The notes under the pieces were generated by a model. The model worked only from the letters and a program-made list of their open reading frames with translations. It was not told the origin of the DNA and did not search any database. The position numbers and the translations under genes were made by a program. A stretch of DNA of 64,000 nt from Methylococcus sp. Mc7 (GTDB lineage: Bacteria; Pseudomonadota; Gammaproteobacteria; Methylococcales; Methylococcaceae): assembly GCF_019285515.1 (NCBI RefSeq), contig NZ_CP079095.1:3442501-3506500 (forward strand), given 5' to 3'. Shown here one piece after another: positions 56,127 to 64,000 of the stretch. Numbering within the stretch: position 1 is the stretch's first letter; every line of letters begins with the position of its first letter.

Positions 56127-57092
56127 TCAGGCGACTGGCTCTTCGTAGACGCCGTAGCCCATGAGGCGCTCGTAGCGCATGGCCAGGAGTTCCTCCATCG
56201 GCAAGGCGGCGAGTTCCTCGAGATTGCGTTTGATTTCGGTCTTGAGGTTGTCGGCCATCCGCTCCCGGTCGCGATGGGCGCCACCCAAGGGCTCCGGCAC
56301 GATCGAATCGATCAGCCCCAGCTCCATCAGGCGCTCGGAAGTGATGCCCATGGCTTCCGCGGCCAGCTCGGCCTTCTCCGCGCTCTTCCACAGAATGGAG
56401 GCACAGCCTTCGGGCGAGATGACGGAATAAGTGCTGTACTGGAGCATCAGCAAACGGTCGCCCACGCCGATGGCCAAAGCTCCCCCGGAGCCGCCTTCGC
56501 CGATCACCACACAGACGATGGGGGTCTGTAACTGGGCCATTTCGAACAGGTTGCGGGCGATCGCCTCGCTCTGGCCGCGCTCTTCGGCGTTGATGCCCGG
56601 ATAGGCGCCGGGGGTGTCGATGAGGCACACGAGGGGCAGTTGGAAGCGCTCGGCAAGCCGCATCAGCCGCAAGGCCTTGCGATACCCTTCCGGCCTCGGC
56701 ATGCCGAAATTCCGGTAGATTTTTTCCTTGGTGTCGCGTCCTTTCTGGTGTCCGATGACCAGCACGGCGGTGCCATCCAACCGGGCCAGGCCGCCGATGA
56801 TGGCGGGGTCGTCGGCGAAGGCCCGGTCGCCATGCAGTTCGTGGAACTCCTGGAAGATCAGATCGATGTAATCGCGGCTGTGCGGCCTTTGCGGATGGCG
56901 GGAGATCTGGGAAATCTGCCAGGCGCTGAGGGAGGAAAAAACCGATTCGGTGAGCTTGCGGCTCTTCTCTTCGAGCTTGGAGATTTCCTCGGAGATATTG
57001 ATTTCGTTGTCGAATCCGACGTGTCTGAGCTCTTCGATCTTGGCTTCCAGCTCGGCGATCGGCTGTTCGAAATCCAGGAATTTCAGATCCAT
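56127..57092 (-). CDS. accA: Acetyl-CoA carboxylase carboxyltransferase subunit alpha AccA
   Basis: A 321-aa protein, first committed step of fatty acid synthesis with AccD. N-terminus [19 protein letters not shown], then the carboxyltransferase core with [24 protein letters not shown], the oxyanion-type [13 protein letters not shown] and [15 protein letters not shown]. Length and start are normal for the family. tilS follows on the same strand. Confidence 0.97.
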   Translation of the reverse strand: MDLKFLDFEQPIAELEAKIEELRHVGFDNEINISEEISKLEEKSRKLTESVFSSLSAWQISQISRHPQRPHSRDYIDLIFQEFHELHGDRAFADDPAIIGGLARLDGTAVLVIGHQKGRDTKEKIYRNFGMPRPEGYRKALRLMRLAERFQLPLVCLIDTPGAYPGINAEERGQSEAIARNLFEMAQLQTPIVCVVIGEGGSGGALAIGVGDRLLMLQYSTYSVISPEGCASILWKSAEKAELAAEAMGITSERLMELGLIDSIVPEPLGGAHRDRERMADNLKTEIKRNLEELAALPMEELLAMRYERLMGYGVYEEPVA

Positions 57093-57129
57093 TTAGGTGC
57101 TGTCAATGGGCCGGGAATGATGTGACCGC

Positions 57130-57849
57130 TTAGTTTAACACTTCGGCCAGGAAATTCTGCGTCGCCTGCCAGGAGCGCCGATCGGCCGCGGGATCGTAAA
57201 CGGTGCCGAAGGTCCGGTCGTTGGCCATGGGGTTGGTGAAGGCATGGAGGGTGTGGCCGTACATGTGGATTTGCCAGTCGGCCCCGGCTTCCGTCAGCTC
57301 GCGGCCCAAGGCGACGGCCTGATCCGGCGGCGCCATGGGATCCTCGTAACCGTGCAGTACCAGTACCTTGGCGCGGATTTTCCGGCCCGCGGTGTTGCCT
57401 GGCGGAGTGAACAGGCCGTGGAAGCTCACCACGCCCCGGAGATCGGCGCCGGTCCGGGCGAGGTCGAGGACGCATAGTCCGCCGAAGCAGAATCCCATCG
57501 CCGCGATGCGTCCAGGATCGACTTCGGGAAGCGAGCGTACGGTGTCCAGGGCCGCGGCGATCCTTGCCTGCAGCAGCCCGCGGTCCGCCATGAACGGTCC
57601 CATGAGTTGAGCGTTCTGCTCCGGTCCGGTGCCCAATACCCCCTTGCCGTACATGTCCAGGGCAAAGGCGGCGTAGCCCAATTCCGCCAGATGGCGCGCT
57701 TTGCCGCACACGAATTCGTCACGCCCCATCCAGGCGTGGGATATCAGGACGGCGGGGCGGGGCAGAGGAAAGCGGTCGTCGCAGGCGAAGTAGCCCGACA
57801 GCAGCGTATCGGCGTGGCGGTAATCGATATCCCGTGTCTGCACGGCCAT
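57130..57849 (-). CDS. Dienelactone hydrolase family protein
   Basis: A 239-aa alpha/beta hydrolase with the DLH nucleophile motif GFCFGG (Cys rather than Ser, as in true dienelactone hydrolases), an oxyanion region (HAWMGRDEFVCGKA) and the catalytic His in YGHTLHAFTNP; the acid is probably Asp in GYEDPMAPPDQA. The substrate is not indicated. The ATG at 57849 (MAVQTRDIDYR) follows a GAGAGATG region; a start at 57858 is possible. It lies 37 bp upstream of accA. Confidence 0.82.
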   Translation of the reverse strand: MAVQTRDIDYRHADTLLSGYFACDDRFPLPRPAVLISHAWMGRDEFVCGKARHLAELGYAAFALDMYGKGVLGTGPEQNAQLMGPFMADRGLLQARIAAALDTVRSLPEVDPGRIAAMGFCFGGLCVLDLARTGADLRGVVSFHGLFTPPGNTAGRKIRAKVLVLHGYEDPMAPPDQAVALGRELTEAGADWQIHMYGHTLHAFTNPMANDRTFGTVYDPAADRRSWQATQNFLAEVLN

Positions 57850-57872
57850 GGGGCACATCTCTCGTTCAGGTC

Positions 57873-58177
57873 AGCTAGCGGCTGCGATTTTCCCCGCCTT
57901 TCGGCCATCCCGCAAGCTGGAATACTGCAATCCTGTTTTGCGGATCATTTGGCCGGGAACCTGCGCAAACTGCACGCCCAGGCCAAGGTACTGGATTTCA
58001 TCCGTCACCGACCGGCGGCTGGAGGCGGCGCATGCGGCGGTGCAAAGCACCGGTACGCCATTAAAGGTGTTGGCGGCCCGGCTGGGCTATTCCAGCGTCA
58101 GCCATTTCAGCAATGCATTCACGAAGAAATTCGGCTACCGGCCGGGGAGCCTGAGGCGGGGGAAATCCGGCCGGTAG
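57873..58177 (+). pseudogene. AraC-family regulator remnant, frameshifted
   Basis: Two parts in different frames: ADHLAGNLRKLHAQAKVLDFI (AraC-family linker helices) and LKVLAARLGYSSVSHFSNAFTKKFGYRPG, a second HTH (HTH_18-type) ending the domain. The ligand-binding part is missing and the helices between are deleted or shifted. It resembles PchR/AraC-type regulators of siderophore or stress genes. It ends at TAG 58175-58177. Confidence 0.65.
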
Positions 58178-58182
58178 GTCCT

Positions 58183-58194
58183 GGGGGGGGGGGG
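58183..58194. repeat. Run of 12 G
   Basis: A 12-bp poly-G tract between the AraC relic and the DUF2058 gene, not within a supported coding region. Such long G runs are rare in bacterial DNA and prone to slippage. Confidence 0.95.
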
Positions 58195-58204
58195 CGGGTG
58201 CGGA

Positions 58205-58741
58205 CTACCACATCAGGTCGTCCGGCACTTGGTAGGCGGCGTAGGGATCGTCCCTATTTTCCTCGCCGGTTCGGCTCGGCACGTTTTTCAGCACGACGCA
58301 CGAGGCATCCCTCGCTGCGATGCGCTCGGCGATGTCCGCCGGCACCAGTTCGTATTTGCCGTCCAGTTTGACGATGGCGATCTGGCCCTGGGCGATGCGC
58401 TTGCGCATGGCCTCGTCGACGTAGATGCGCTTGACGGTGCCGCCGTCGGCAAAGTTGTAAGCGACTTCGCCGTCGGCGGGCTGGCGGTTGGCTTCGACGA
58501 GCTGGCGTATCTGCGCGGCCAGCGCCTTGCGTTCCTCGGCTTCCTTCTTCTGCAGATTCAGCTCGCGGTCGCGCGCGGCTTTCTCGGCCTGGGCCTGCTG
58601 AATCCTGGCCTTTTCGGCATCCGTACCCTTGTTTTCGGCGGCGCGCTGGCGTTCCTTGCGCTGCTCCTTCTGCGCCTTTTTCAGTTGCTTGTCGTTGACC
58701 AGGCCTGCCTTGCGCAGTTGTTCCTGGAGAGGATTGCTCAT
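58205..58741 (-). CDS. DUF2058 family protein
   Basis: A 178-aa protein with a highly charged, coiled-coil N-half (LRKAGLVNDKQLKKAQKEQ, then repeated Lys/Arg/Glu) and a C-terminal globular part with VAYNFADGGTVKRIYVDE, the DUF2058 (YaiL) hallmark. Its function is unknown; some members are called nucleoid/polynucleotide-associated. It sits alone between acetate kinase and the AraC relic. Confidence 0.9.
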   Translation of the reverse strand: MSNPLQEQLRKAGLVNDKQLKKAQKEQRKERQRAAENKGTDAEKARIQQAQAEKAARDRELNLQKKEAEERKALAAQIRQLVEANRQPADGEVAYNFADGGTVKRIYVDEAMRKRIAQGQIAIVKLDGKYELVPADIAERIAARDASCVVLKNVPSRTGEENRDDPYAAYQVPDDLMW

Positions 58742-58788
58742 GGGAGGTTTCCTGTTCGCTTCTCTATCTCGGGGGCGGATGTTAAGGC

Positions 58789-59973
58789 TTAAAGGGATTG
58801 TGGGGAACCTTGCGTCAGTTCCAGAATGTGCCGGACATGGCGGGCGATCATGGCTTCCTCGTCGGTGGGGACCACCAGCACGTGGACGGCGCTTTCCGGC
58901 GTGTGCAGGATCCGGTCGGCGGCCGGATCGATCGCGACTCCCAGCCAGGCCGACAGCTCGCAGATGCGGGCGCGTACGGGCGCTGCGTGTTCGCCGATGC
59001 CGGCGGTGAAGATCAGGGCATCCAGCCCGCCCAGCGCGGCGCTCAGCGAGCCGATTTCGCGGGCGATGCGGTAGCAGAAATATTCGACGGCCTCGGCGGC
59101 TTCCGGCCTATCGCTGGCCAGGAGGTCGCGCATGTCGCCGCTCAGGCCGGACAGTCCCAGGAGTCCCGAGCGCTTGTACAAGAGGTCCGAGAGGGTCCCC
59201 GTATCCATGCCAGGCTGGCCCATGAGATGCAGCAGCACGCCGGGGTCGATGGCGCCGCAGCGGGTGCCCATGGGGATGCCGTCCAGGGCGGTGAATGACA
59301 TGGTGGTCGCGACGCTGCGGCCCGCCCGTATGGCGCAAAGGCTGGCGCCGTTGCCGAGATGGCAGACGATGGTGCGGCCTTCGGCCGCGGCGGGGTCGAT
59401 CTCCGGCAGGCGCGATGCGATGTATTCGTAGGACAGGCCGTGGAAGCCGTAGCGGCGGATACCGGCCGCTTCATATTCCCTGGGCAGGGCGAAGCGCCTT
59501 TCCACGGCGGATTGGGTGGCGTGGAAGGCGGTGTCGAAACAGGCGACCTGCGGCAAGTCGGGGAACTTCGCCGCCAGCAGCCGGATGGGTGCCAAGTTGT
59601 GCGGCTGGTGGAGGGGCGCCAGAGGGATCAGTGCCTCGATCTGGCCGATGACCTCATCGGTCACCCGTGCCGGCCGGGTCAGGCTGTCGCCGCCGTGGAC
59701 CACCCGGTGGCCGACCGCGGCGGGCTTGAATCCTCCGTCGTTGCGGGCCAGCCAGTCGAACAACCAGTCCAGCGCCTCCTCATGGGTATGCGCGGGGATC
59801 GGGCCTTGAAACAGCGAGGCGCCTTGGGCATCGCGTAAGCGGGCGCAGGCGCCGTTGGCGGCCCCGCTCCCGAGCCGGTCGAGCAGGGCGCCGAGCAGCC
59901 GTTTCTCACCGTTCAGCAGGGAGAACTTGAGGGTCGAGGAACCGGCGTTGATGACGGCGATGGGTCCGTCCAT
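58789..59973 (-). CDS. ackA: Acetate kinase AckA
   Basis: A 394-aa ASKHA-fold kinase that interconverts acetyl phosphate and acetate with ADP/ATP. Signature blocks are VINAGSSTLKFSL near the N-terminus, VVHGG, YGFHGLSYEYI, VCHLGNGASLCAI and DGIPMGTRCGAIDPG. With phosphoketolase upstream on the same strand, acetyl phosphate from sugar phosphates would be turned into acetate and ATP. It lies 8 bp after the small ORF, 47 bp upstream of DUF2058. Confidence 0.97.
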   Translation of the reverse strand: MDGPIAVINAGSSTLKFSLLNGEKRLLGALLDRLGSGAANGACARLRDAQGASLFQGPIPAHTHEEALDWLFDWLARNDGGFKPAAVGHRVVHGGDSLTRPARVTDEVIGQIEALIPLAPLHQPHNLAPIRLLAAKFPDLPQVACFDTAFHATQSAVERRFALPREYEAAGIRRYGFHGLSYEYIASRLPEIDPAAAEGRTIVCHLGNGASLCAIRAGRSVATTMSFTALDGIPMGTRCGAIDPGVLLHLMGQPGMDTGTLSDLLYKRSGLLGLSGLSGDMRDLLASDRPEAAEAVEYFCYRIAREIGSLSAALGGLDALIFTAGIGEHAAPVRARICELSAWLGVAIDPAADRILHTPESAVHVLVVPTDEEAMIARHVRHILELTQGSPQSL

Positions 59974-59980
59974 GGCGTTC

Positions 59981-60280
59981 TTAGAGCGGGGAAGCCGGTC
60001 CCAGCCGTTCCCGCTCGTTCTCCATCGCCTTGTCCATGATTTCCGTGTAAAGCTCCACCGCGCAGGCGTATATCTCCTGGTACTCGGGCTGGCGGTCCAC
60101 CTGCGGCTTGATGGTTTGCGCGGTTTCGAACACGTCGCGGAGAAAACCGATATCCAGGTCGTCGAGTGGTTCCTTACGCTCGACTTTCGCTTGGATGTCC
60201 AGTGCCCGCGGCAGGCGATGAGTAGTGAACTCGGTGAGCAGCGCGACCGCGATGCCGTGGTCTTTGGAGACTTGCGTCAT
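59981..60280 (-). CDS. Small conserved-looking protein between xfp and ackA
   Basis: A 99-aa ORF from the ATG at 60280 (MTQVSKDHGIAVALLTEF). It is rich in charged residues and ends RLGPASPL. No motif is recognised. It lies 70 bp after phosphoketolase and 8 bp before acetate kinase, so it is probably co-transcribed with them; the hairpin between phosphoketolase and this gene may tune that. Function unknown. Confidence 0.75.
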   Translation of the reverse strand: MTQVSKDHGIAVALLTEFTTHRLPRALDIQAKVERKEPLDDLDIGFLRDVFETAQTIKPQVDRQPEYQEIYACAVELYTEIMDKAMENERERLGPASPL

Positions 60281-60315
60281 GGGGATTCCTGCTTGTGGTG
60301 GATGAGGGATAAGAG

Positions 60316-60345
60316 GAGGGGGAAGGCCGCGCCGCCTTCCCCCTC
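60316..60345. terminator. Strong hairpin between phosphoketolase and the small ORF
   Basis: A perfect 12-bp stem (GAGGGGGAAGGC with GCCTTCCCCCTC, 6-nt loop) right after the phosphoketolase stop. No T tract follows on the minus strand (CTCTTATCCC). It may act as a processing or partial termination site, lowering expression of the downstream genes. Confidence 0.5.
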
Positions 60346-60350
60346 GCCGG

Positions 60351-62786
60351 TCAGCCCGGCCAGCGCCAGCCGGCGACGTCCGGCATGTCGATGCCATGTT
60401 CGTAGGCGTACTGCCGGCAGGCGATCTGCTGCTTGCGGAACCTGGCCTTGGCGTGGGCGCCGGAGACCGCGATTTCCGGAATCCGGTCGATGACGTCGAT
60501 GGCCAGGCTGAAGCGGTCGATCTGGTTGTTGATCGCCAGCTCCAGCGGGGTGTTGATGTTGCCTTTCTCCTTGTAGCCGCGCACGTGCATGTTGGCGTGG
60601 TTGGTGCGCCGGTAGGCCAGGCGGTGAATCAGCCAGGGATAGCCGTGGAAGTTGAAGATGATCGGCTTGTCCTTGGTGAACAGGCTGTCGAAATCCTTGT
60701 CGCTGAGGCCGTGCGGATGCTCGGATTCGGGCTGCAGCTTGAACAGGTCCACCACGTTGATGAAGCGGATCTTCAGTTCCGGGAACTCCTCGCGCAGCAG
60801 GGCGGTGGCGGCGAGGGCCTCCAGGGTCGGGATGTCGCCGGCGCAGGCCATGACCACGTCCGGTTCCTGGCCCTCGTCGTTGCTGGCCCATTCCCAGATG
60901 CCCAAGCCCTCGGTGCAATGGGCGATCGCGGCGTCCATGTCCATGAACTGGAGGTGCAACTGTTTGTCCGACACGATCACGTTGATGTAGTTCTGGCTGC
61001 GCAGGCAGTGGTCGGCGACCGACAGCAGGCTGTTGACGTCCGGCGGCAGGTAGATGCGGGTGACGTCCGTGCTCTTGTTGACGACCACGTCCAGGAAGCC
61101 GGGGTCCTGGTGGGTGAAGCCGTTATGGTCCTGCCGCCACACCGTCGAGGTGATGAGCAGGTTGAGCGAGGCCACGTCCTGGCGCCAGGACAACTGGTTG
61201 CAGATCGACAGCCACTTGGCGTGCTGGTTGAACATCGAATCGATGACGTGGACGAAGGCTTCATAGGTCGAGAGGAAGCCGTGGCGTCCGGTCAAGAGAT
61301 AGCCCTCCAGCATGCCTTCGAGGGTATGCTCGCTGAGCATCTCCATGACCCGGCCGTCGGTGGCCAGTTCGCCGCCATCCTGGTCTTCGGGGAAATACTC
61401 GGCGATCCAGAACTTCTTGGCGGCGGCGTAGACGGCGTCCAGCTTGTTGGAGGTGTTCTCGTCCGGGCCGAACACCCGGAAGTTGTGCATGTTCTCCTTC
61501 ATGACGTCGCGCAGGAAGACGCCCAGCGGCTGGGTGTTCGGCGCTTCGATCTGGCCCGGTTTGGCGACTTCGATGCCGTAGTTGCGGAAGTTCGGGATGC
61601 GCAGCGCCTTTTTCAAATGGCCGCCGTTGGCGTGGGGATTGAGACCCATGCGGTGGAAGCCGGCCGGCGCCATCTCGCGGATTTCGGCCACGGGGCGGCC
61701 TTCGGCGTCGAACAGTTCTTCCGGCTTGTAGCTGCGCATCCAGCTTTCCAGCAGCTTCAGGTGTTCGGGGTTTTTCGTGACGTCGGCCACCGGCACCTGG
61801 TGGGCGCGCCAGAAGCCTTCGACGTTGCGGCCGTCGATCTGGCGCGGCGCGGTCCAGCCCTTGGGCGAGCGCAGCACGATCATCGGCCAGCGCGGACGTC
61901 GGGCGATGCCGGAGGCGCGGGCTTCGGTCTGGGCGGCGTGGATGTCTTCGACACAGCGGTCCACGGTCGCGGCCATCGCCTGGTGCATGCTTTCCGGTTC
62001 CGAGCCTTCCACGAAATAGGGGGTGTAGCCGTAACCCTCGAGCAGGTTTTCCAGCTCGTCATGGCTGATGCGTGCCAGCAGGGTGGGGTTGTTGATCTTG
62101 TAGCCGTTGAGGTTGAGGATCGGCAACACCGCGCCGTCGCGGATCGGGTTGAGGAACTTGTTGATGTGCCAGGAAGTGGCCAGCGGGCCGGTTTCCGCCT
62201 CGCCGTCGCCGACCACGGCGGCCACGATCAGATCAGGGTTGTCGAAGGCCGCGCCGCAGGCGTGCGACAGCACGTAGCCCAGTTCGCCGCCCTCGTGGAT
62301 CGAGCCCGGCGTCTCCGGCGTGCAATGGCTGCCGATCCCGCCGGGGAAGGAGAACTGCTTGAAGAAGTTCAGCAGGCCTTCTTCGCTCAGGTCCTTGTCG
62401 GGGTAGATTTCGGTGTAGCTGCCTTCCAGGTAGAGCGGTCCCAGCACGCCGGGGGCGCCGTGGCCGGGGCCGGCCATGAAGATCATGTTCAGGTCGTGTT
62501 TCCTGATGGCCCGGTTCAGGTGGGTGTAGACGAACGAAAGGCCGGGGCTGGAGCCCCAATGGCCGAGCAGGCGGTTCTTGATGTGCTCGGGTTTGAGCGG
62601 CTCGCGCAGCAGCGGGTTGTCGCGCAGGTAGATCATGCCCAGCGCCAGGTAGTTGCAGGCTCGCCAGAAGGCATGGAGTTGCCGGGCTTCTTCGGCATCC
62701 AGCGGGGTTCCGCTCACGGTGGCGCGGGTCGGGCCGTAGACGGTGAGCCGTTCGAATTCGGCAGAGAGGGGGGACGTGGCTTCCAT
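60351..62786 (-). CDS. xfp: Xylulose-5-phosphate/fructose-6-phosphate phosphoketolase
   Basis: An 811-aa ThDP enzyme splitting xylulose 5-phosphate (or fructose 6-phosphate) with phosphate to acetyl phosphate and glyceraldehyde 3-phosphate (or erythrose 4-phosphate). Visible family blocks: [58 protein letters not shown] and [20 protein letters not shown]. The ATG at 62786 starts [11 protein letters not shown]; upstream frame residues look non-coding. With ackA downstream it provides an ATP- and acetate-producing carbon route; a carbon-conserving role in C1-assimilating organisms is inference. Confidence 0.97.
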   Translation of the reverse strand: MEATSPLSAEFERLTVYGPTRATVSGTPLDAEEARQLHAFWRACNYLALGMIYLRDNPLLREPLKPEHIKNRLLGHWGSSPGLSFVYTHLNRAIRKHDLNMIFMAGPGHGAPGVLGPLYLEGSYTEIYPDKDLSEEGLLNFFKQFSFPGGIGSHCTPETPGSIHEGGELGYVLSHACGAAFDNPDLIVAAVVGDGEAETGPLATSWHINKFLNPIRDGAVLPILNLNGYKINNPTLLARISHDELENLLEGYGYTPYFVEGSEPESMHQAMAATVDRCVEDIHAAQTEARASGIARRPRWPMIVLRSPKGWTAPRQIDGRNVEGFWRAHQVPVADVTKNPEHLKLLESWMRSYKPEELFDAEGRPVAEIREMAPAGFHRMGLNPHANGGHLKKALRIPNFRNYGIEVAKPGQIEAPNTQPLGVFLRDVMKENMHNFRVFGPDENTSNKLDAVYAAAKKFWIAEYFPEDQDGGELATDGRVMEMLSEHTLEGMLEGYLLTGRHGFLSTYEAFVHVIDSMFNQHAKWLSICNQLSWRQDVASLNLLITSTVWRQDHNGFTHQDPGFLDVVVNKSTDVTRIYLPPDVNSLLSVADHCLRSQNYINVIVSDKQLHLQFMDMDAAIAHCTEGLGIWEWASNDEGQEPDVVMACAGDIPTLEALAATALLREEFPELKIRFINVVDLFKLQPESEHPHGLSDKDFDSLFTKDKPIIFNFHGYPWLIHRLAYRRTNHANMHVRGYKEKGNINTPLELAINNQIDRFSLAIDVIDRIPEIAVSGAHAKARFRKQQIACRQYAYEHGIDMPDVAGWRWPG

Positions 62787-63172
62787 CGGTAATCTCCATG
62801 TGGGAACGATCGTTGGTAAGGCGCGCTTGAAAACGCGATAATCCATCGGGTCTGGCTATTTTGCTCGGGGATTATGACAGCGCAAGAGGTTTGGCGGATT
62901 CCGCGCCGGTACCTATGGGAGCCCTTGCACGCCGGCAGCAGTGTCCCCCACCCGTCGGTCGTTTTGCAAGGCTTTGACACCGGCTGCGCCGGGAAGCTCT
63001 GGCCGGACTCCAATACTGAAATCCCATCCATCGCAGCGCCAACAATGAATCAGGAACACACTCCTCTGGATCGCCAGGCCTGGGCGCGCTTCAAGCGCCA
63101 TGTAAGAACCTGTCTTGAAAAATCTATTCAAGCAAAGTCGATCCGTTGAAGTCAGGAAAATTCTCCGCTCAG
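62787..63172. other. Intergenic stretch upstream of phosphoketolase
   Basis: About 385 bp with no supported gene; it should hold the xfp promoter. Near its right end GTCTTGAAAAA (63112-63122) is an inverted partner of TTTTTCAAGAC (63323-63333), on the other side of the MITE-like repeat. Confidence 0.4.
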
Positions 63173-63308
63173 GTAGGGTGGATAAGCGTAGCGCATCCAC
63201 CTCCGCGCCGACTCGGAGAGCAGCGAAGCTGACTCGAAGAGCGGCGGAGCCGACTCGGAGAGCAGCGAAGCTGAATTTGGCGGATGCGCTGCCGCTTATC
63301 CGCCCTAC
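63173..63308. repeat. MITE-like inverted repeat with internal 21-bp tandem repeats
   Basis: Outer inverted repeats GTAGGGTGGATAAGCG (63173-63188) and CGCTTATCCGCCCTAC (63293-63308) match at 15 of 16 positions, and AGCGCATCC/GGATGCGCT continue the pairing inside. Within lie three 21-bp tandem units (63210-63230, 63231-63251, 63252-63272); the first and third are identical. No transposase is encoded. The outer arms resemble repeats I recall from other gammaproteobacterial genomes. Confidence 0.85.
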
Positions 63309-63347
63309 GATCCTCTATTTTCTTTTTCAAGACAGACTCTAAGAGTC

Positions 63348-63879
63348 TTGCTGCATTCCGACGTGGGCGGCAAGGCGCTCGGCCTGTTCCTTTTGCTGAT
63401 CGTGTTCCTCGAGTTGCTATTGCCGCCACATCCTCTCGAACTGGTCCGTGCCGGCTTCGGCGCTGCAGGTTGTTCCATCGAGTTCGAGGCGTCGGCGGGT
63501 ATGCCGCCGATTGTCGACGGACGGATCGACGATGCACTTGCAGCGTTGGGGTTGGCGTCTCTGCCGACCCGTTTCGGTGGCCTCGATGTGGAGCAGGACT
63601 GGAGCAACATCCTCCCTCTGGCAGAGCAGCAATTGCTGGTGTTCGCCCGAGTGCTGGCCGGCCGTTCCCGGCTTCGCCTTCCTCGATCGTCCGGCCACCG
63701 CGCTGGGGGACGATCAGCTGGACTTGGTCCTGAACCAGTTGAGCCGGAATTCCATCGGCTACGTGGTCTTCGCCGAAACCGAAGACCGGATGGATCGTTA
63801 CGACGGAATGCTGGAACTCAAGAGGGACGGCGCCTGGGAGTGGAAACCGCTCACGCCTGCCGGCCGCACGGTTCGGTGA
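63348..63879 (+). pseudogene. ABC transporter ATPase C-terminal relic, frameshifted
   Basis: A hydrophobic segment (ALGLFLLLIVFLELLLP) is followed by PPIVDGRIDDALAALGLASLP, then NILPLAEQQLLVFARVLAGR (a degraded signature LSEQQ-type), and, one frame over after an extra base near 63665, PGFAFLDRPATALGDDQLD (Walker B/D-loop) and GYVVFAETEDRMDRYDGMLEL. This matches the C-terminus of ABCD4/YddA (SbmA-like) fused transporters. Walker A and the membrane domain are missing. The relic starts just right of the MITE-like repeat. Confidence 0.75.
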
Positions 63880-63880
63880 G

Positions 63881-64000
63881 TTATTCGAGTATCACCGCCA
63901 GCCGGTTTTTGCCTTCCGTCGCTTTCGACCGCAACGTGTCCAGGGAGACTTCGGCGCCGCCGGTCCGGTACGGATTCGGTGCCCGGCTGAACGGCAGATC
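63881..64000 (-). CDS. C-terminal end of a protein running off the window
   Basis: Thirty-nine codons end at TAA (63883-63881): DLPFSRAPNPYRTGGAEVS, then LDTLRSKATEGKNRLAVILE. The start lies beyond 64000. No family is recognised. It is convergent with the ABC relic, whose stop is 1 bp away. Confidence 0.45.
   Translation of the reverse strand, partial: DLPFSRAPNPYRTGGAEVSLDTLRSKATEGKNRLAVILE

Noticed and set aside
60396-62792. A 798-codon open frame antisense to the phosphoketolase gene
   Set aside because: It is a frame shadow of xfp caused by high GC and strong codon bias; it has no recognisable domain.

Overview
The window is GC-rich chromosomal DNA from a free-living gammaproteobacterium. 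It encodes AccA, TilS, MtaB, RadA, HtpX, a GlrK/QseG/GlrR-type signalling operon, a heme-containing cis-trans fatty acid isomerase, and a phosphoketolase-acetate kinase cluster. That combination, with an archaeal-type nucleoside/AMP phosphorylase beside a PRPP synthetase, recalls Methylococcus-like methanotrophs. This attribution is inference from gene content and memory; no search was run.

Layout. 1-10.6 kb: end of a DUF2076-like gene, a two-gene ABC importer, a phosphorylase-PRPP synthetase pair, a sensor kinase-lipoprotein-sigma54 activator operon, CysZ-like, MtaB and a lipoprotein. 10.7-15 kb: a mobile-element zone with an integrase-core IS against the tRNA-Lys promoter, an integrase relic between tRNA-Lys and tRNA-Val, an orphan PstB and an IS1380-type relic. 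15.1-27.2 kb: oxyanion region with a ModE-type regulator, two secreted proteins (PKD and PstS-like), an IS1595-type element with a perfect 8-bp target duplication, an OprP-type porin divergent from modA-modA-modB-modC-mop, a TauE family exporter, and a ModE-like operator in the porin-modA gap. 27.2-40.3 kb: HtpX, a methyltransferase, RadA, an FG-GAP secreted protein, a tyrosine recombinase lacking catalytic residues, a 1017-aa wHTH-ATPase-TPR regulator, a cytochrome c, a universal stress protein and a polysaccharide flippase.

40.7-52.3 kb is the most unusual part: a type I restriction-modification island (hsdM, DUF1016 nuclease, small ORF, hsdS, OLD-type nuclease, XRE fragment, Fic, hsdR). 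Seven short GC-rich palindromes of one family lie inside the coding sequences of hsdM, hsdS and hsdR, several of them translated in frame. In hsdM and hsdS, a pair of these palindromes brackets a complete DUF559 (Vsr-fold) endonuclease domain inserted into the host protein. hsdM and hsdR also carry frameshifts, so the system is decaying, phase-variable, or contains sequence errors.

52.3-64 kb: Cti, TilS, AccA, a dienelactone hydrolase-like protein, an AraC relic, a DUF2058 protein, acetate kinase, a small conserved-looking ORF, phosphoketolase, a MITE-like inverted repeat containing a 21-bp tandem repeat, and a frameshifted ABC ATPase relic. I saw no CRISPR array, rRNA gene or replication origin.
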